Assembly: GCA_014730055.1 (NCBI GenBank)
Contig: WJIV01000060.1
Span: 1 to 6,252 of the forward strand
Origin: Candidatus Bathyarchaeota archaeon
GTDB lineage: Archaea > Thermoproteota > Bathyarchaeia > TCS64
DNA length: 6,252 nt
Direction: 5' to 3'
Below, piece by piece: positions 4,423-6,252 of this stretch (positions within the stretch are counted from its first letter, which is position 1; the number at the start of each line of letters is the position of its first letter). Below the pieces are notes generated by a model. The model searched no databases and was not told the origin of the DNA. It worked only from the letters and a program-made list of their open reading frames with translations. The position numbers and the translations under genes were made by a program.

Positions 4423-5388
4423 CTAGCTTAAACTATAATAAAGCACACCATACTGTTTAGATTCTTTAATCTCGGAGTTATTCCGAAGGTAAACGAGGTG
4501 TGCATATGTCTCTGCTGCTGCCATGCGTTTGGTCCAAAAGTCCATTTCAGGCCATGGGCGGCTGTCCCAATGGATATCTTTACCTATATCATAAACCGTT
4601 TTTGCTCCGTTTGTTAGGGTGTTTTTTATCTCCTGAAGCCTTTTTCTATGGTGCTCCTTGAGTTCATTTGTTCTCTCCTTAAGGTTGTCAAACGTCCATT
4701 CATGGGCTGGTAGGACTTTTGTCACGTCCAGGTACTCAACTTTTTTGAGGCTTTCAAGATAGTCGCCAAGTGGATCTCTTTCCTCGTAACTATGAAGTGA
4801 GATGTGGCTGGTTATTTTTGGAAGGACATGGTCTCCACTGAATAGTAGTTTTTCAGCCTCAAGGTAGTAAACCATGTGCTCCGGCGCGTGGCCGGGGGTC
4901 CAGATCCCTCTAAGCTCAACACCATCTAGGTCTAGGTGTTCCCCATCTTTTATTTTTCTATTAATTTGAATTTTCTCATAGTTTCTTCTGAAGGCGAATT
5001 TGTAGTTATCAATTGTTTCCAGGTATTTTTCTCCGCCAAAAATTTCAGTCTCTTTCCTTACTAGCTGGTACATGTCCTGCCATTGATCTGAGAACTGTTG
5101 TTCTCTCTTCTCAGAAGTTTCACTAGCCCAGATCTCAGCTCCATATTCAACAAAAATATCGGTCAGACCAATATGGTCATTGTGAAGGTGTGTAACAATG
5201 ACACGTTCAATATCTCTAGGCTGAATATCGTATTTTGCAAGTTCCTTTTTTAACCCGTCATATGCGTCCTGAGTGGGAACGCCCGTGTCAATTAGGGTAT
5301 TAGCTTCCCTAATTAAGTAGCTGTAAGTCTTTCCTAGAGGGTTCCTCTTCATAGGGACCTCAAGCTGATAGATGCCTTGAGAGATCAT
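4423..5388 (-). CDS. metallo-beta-lactamase-fold hydrolase with LACTB2-like C-terminal region
   Basis: A 321-residue zinc-dependent hydrolase. The binuclear metal site is complete: THLHNDH (H67, H69, D71, H72), PGHAPEH (H167), SGDH (D186) and LPAHEW (H229). The early LIDTG strand (32-36) is also typical of the fold. After residue 240, a helical segment (HHRKRLQEIKNTL), a turn with GAKTVYDIGKDI, and a helix containing AAAETYAHLVYL match the small winged-helix tail (BLACT_WH) of LACTB2-like members. The relatives include nucleases, glyoxalase II-like thioesterases and lactonases, so the substrate is open; the family label is firm and the reaction is not. An insert of about 50 residues (90-140) lies between the first and second metal motifs. 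GTG (5391) and ATG (5388) are adjacent in frame; ATG is chosen. A TATA element about 28 bases upstream implies a leaderless mRNA. The AbgB-like gene lies upstream on the same strand. Confidence 0.9.
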   Translation of the reverse strand: MISQGIYQLEVPMKRNPLGKTYSYLIREANTLIDTGVPTQDAYDGLKKELAKYDIQPRDIERVIVTHLHNDHIGLTDIFVEYGAEIWASETSEKREQQFSDQWQDMYQLVRKETEIFGGEKYLETIDNYKFAFRRNYEKIQINRKIKDGEHLDLDGVELRGIWTPGHAPEHMVYYLEAEKLLFSGDHVLPKITSHISLHSYEERDPLGDYLESLKKVEYLDVTKVLPAHEWTFDNLKERTNELKEHHRKRLQEIKNTLTNGAKTVYDIGKDIHWDSRPWPEMDFWTKRMAAAETYAHLVYLRNNSEIKESKQYGVLYYSLS

Positions 5389-5412
5389 CACCGCGTAGAA
5401 TGGAGGGAGATT

Positions 5413-5418
5413 CTTAAA
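5413..5418 (-). promoter_or_regulatory. TATA-like element for the metallo-hydrolase gene
   Basis: On the minus strand, TTTAAG within GGTTTAAGAATC is centred about 27 bases before the ATG at 5388. Transcription would therefore begin at the GTG/ATG pair. No Shine-Dalgarno is placed properly, in agreement with a leaderless message. It lies in the 42-base gap after the amidohydrolase stop. Confidence 0.4.
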
Positions 5419-5430
5419 CCCTTAGTAAGA

Positions 5431-6252
5431 CTATACCGGGGGTATCCACCACTCATTACCAGGTCTTGATATCCACTCTGGCCAGCGTAGTCCAATCGGT
5501 GCTTCAAGACTTGCCGGTAAGAGGGGGTCCTCATTGTGTTTCATTTTCCTTTCCTTAAATTCCACCCAGGCTTTCTCTAGGATCTCAGGTCTAAGAATAA
5601 GTTCTAGAGCACTTATGCTTAGAATCTGTGCTGCACACATACCCATTCTGTGTGTAACTCCCATACCGCACAGCGCGCTGGATGCCCATCTTGGGTAGCT
5701 TAACCCTGGTACTGGTTCCATTGCTTTGCTTACATAGAGACGAGCGGTTGGACAATGCCATGTGAACTCGTTGACATCATCCGCTGGATGAAAATCCCCG
5801 TAAGCTTTCTCCGGGGGGACAATCTTAGTATACAATGGTTCATCCATTGGTTCTACTCCGATATTTGCCTGGATACTTCGGGCGAATTCTTTATCCTCCT
5901 CCGTGTAAGCGGGTGGTCCGATATCGTTTAGGTGTTTCCAGACAACTTCTTTCAGAGAGTCATTCGGTAGCCCTGTCCTTACTTCTGTAAGAGTTCTTAT
6001 TTCAACATCACATTCTGCGACTAGAGCTGCTCCTCTAGAACACCTGACAAGTACCTCTCCCACATCCTCTTGATCCCTCAAGTTACTGTTTCTCCACGCG
6101 TATATCAACTGACTAAGAACTGGATTCGCAACTGTGCACTGCCCCCCAGACATCATGAATTCGTTAATGCTTCCTCCTCGTCTCATCAAAGCGGGCATAT
6201 GCTCTTTCATCGTGTTAACGTTGTTATACATCAGAACGGCAGCATCTAGGGC
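5431..6252 (-). CDS. M20 family amidohydrolase/peptidase, AbgB-like, C-terminal part (5' end outside window)
   Basis: The reading frame stays open to the window edge: seven codons upstream of the ATG at 6231 read ALDAAVL, continuing smoothly into MYNNVNTMKEHMP. This is the ALDA(V)xLMxxxxNxxxEH segment of the AbgB (p-aminobenzoyl-glutamate utilisation B) branch of M20, so 6231 is internal and not the start. The 273 visible residues hold the lid/dimerisation domain (to roughly RTGLPN) and the C-terminal part of the catalytic domain, with PADDVNEFTWHCPTARLY, a PG-containing loop, and THRMGMCAAQ before the final helix. Homologous M20 enzymes are dinuclear zinc or manganese hydrolases that cleave amide bonds, in AbgB that of p-aminobenzoyl-glutamate. 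The N-terminal metal motifs are outside the window, so activity cannot be judged. The substrate may be another acyl-amino acid. Transcription may continue into the metallo-hydrolase gene 42 bases downstream. Confidence 0.88.
   Translation of the reverse strand, partial: ALDAAVLMYNNVNTMKEHMPALMRRGGSINEFMMSGGQCTVANPVLSQLIYAWRNSNLRDQEDVGEVLVRCSRGAALVAECDVEIRTLTEVRTGLPNDSLKEVVWKHLNDIGPPAYTEEDKEFARSIQANIGVEPMDEPLYTKIVPPEKAYGDFHPADDVNEFTWHCPTARLYVSKAMEPVPGLSYPRWASSALCGMGVTHRMGMCAAQILSISALELILRPEILEKAWVEFKERKMKHNEDPLLPASLEAPIGLRWPEWISRPGNEWWIPPV

Noticed and set aside
6229..6231. ATG at 6231 as the true start of the AbgB-like gene
   Set aside because: The frame continues upstream to the window edge with residues (ALDAAVL) that belong to a conserved M20 segment, so the gene is cut by the window.

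Overview
The window is chromosomal DNA from an archaeon. The strongest evidence is a complete small subunit (DP1) of the archaea-specific family D DNA polymerase, with all its calcineurin-type motifs. A DUF99/UPF0215 protein, TATA-type promoters placed for leaderless transcripts, and frequent AGA/AGG/ATA codons agree. PolD excludes the classical Crenarchaeota (e.g. Sulfolobales); the phylum cannot be named from this stretch alone. Base composition is moderate and even, and no tRNA, rRNA, CRISPR or insertion sequence is visible.

Left part (58-2601, plus strand): a membrane-anchored coiled-coil protein with a C-terminal winged helix, then a small single-domain cupin, then DP1. The cupin has its own TATA element and appears leaderless. 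DP1 follows nine bases later, and a perfect 12-bp palindrome runs from the cupin stop codon up to the DP1 start. DP1 converges on, and overlaps by 53 bp, the end of the next operon.

Middle part (2549-4371): a minus-strand two-gene operon encodes a ribbon-helix-helix (RHH) protein with an uncharacterised C-terminal domain, coupled through a TTGA stop/start overlap to a DUF99 protein (endonuclease V-like fold). A winged-helix regulator is transcribed divergently. The 123-bp intergenic region is the most striking feature. It holds an in-phase tandem array of 8-bp near-palindromic boxes (consensus TGTTTACA, one perfect TGTTAACA) running from the RHH start codon back toward a palindromic TATA box. 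One further box lies on the divergent side. This resembles the tandem 8-bp met boxes bound cooperatively by the RHH repressor MetJ, and is most simply the operator of the adjacent RHH protein. The one in-phase slot that breaks the pattern carries the Shine-Dalgarno sequence of the RHH gene.

Right part (4385-6252): an 11-bp-stem hairpin separates the winged-helix gene from two minus-strand genes that converge on it. These are a metallo-beta-lactamase-fold hydrolase with a LACTB2-like C-terminal region, and the C-terminal 273 residues of an AbgB-like M20 amidohydrolase that runs off the window edge.

The best candidate for an undescribed system is the RHH / operator-array / DUF99 / divergent winged-helix module. 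It looks like a self-regulated switch controlling a putative nucleic-acid-processing protein next to a replicative polymerase gene. The layout is read directly; its function is inference.
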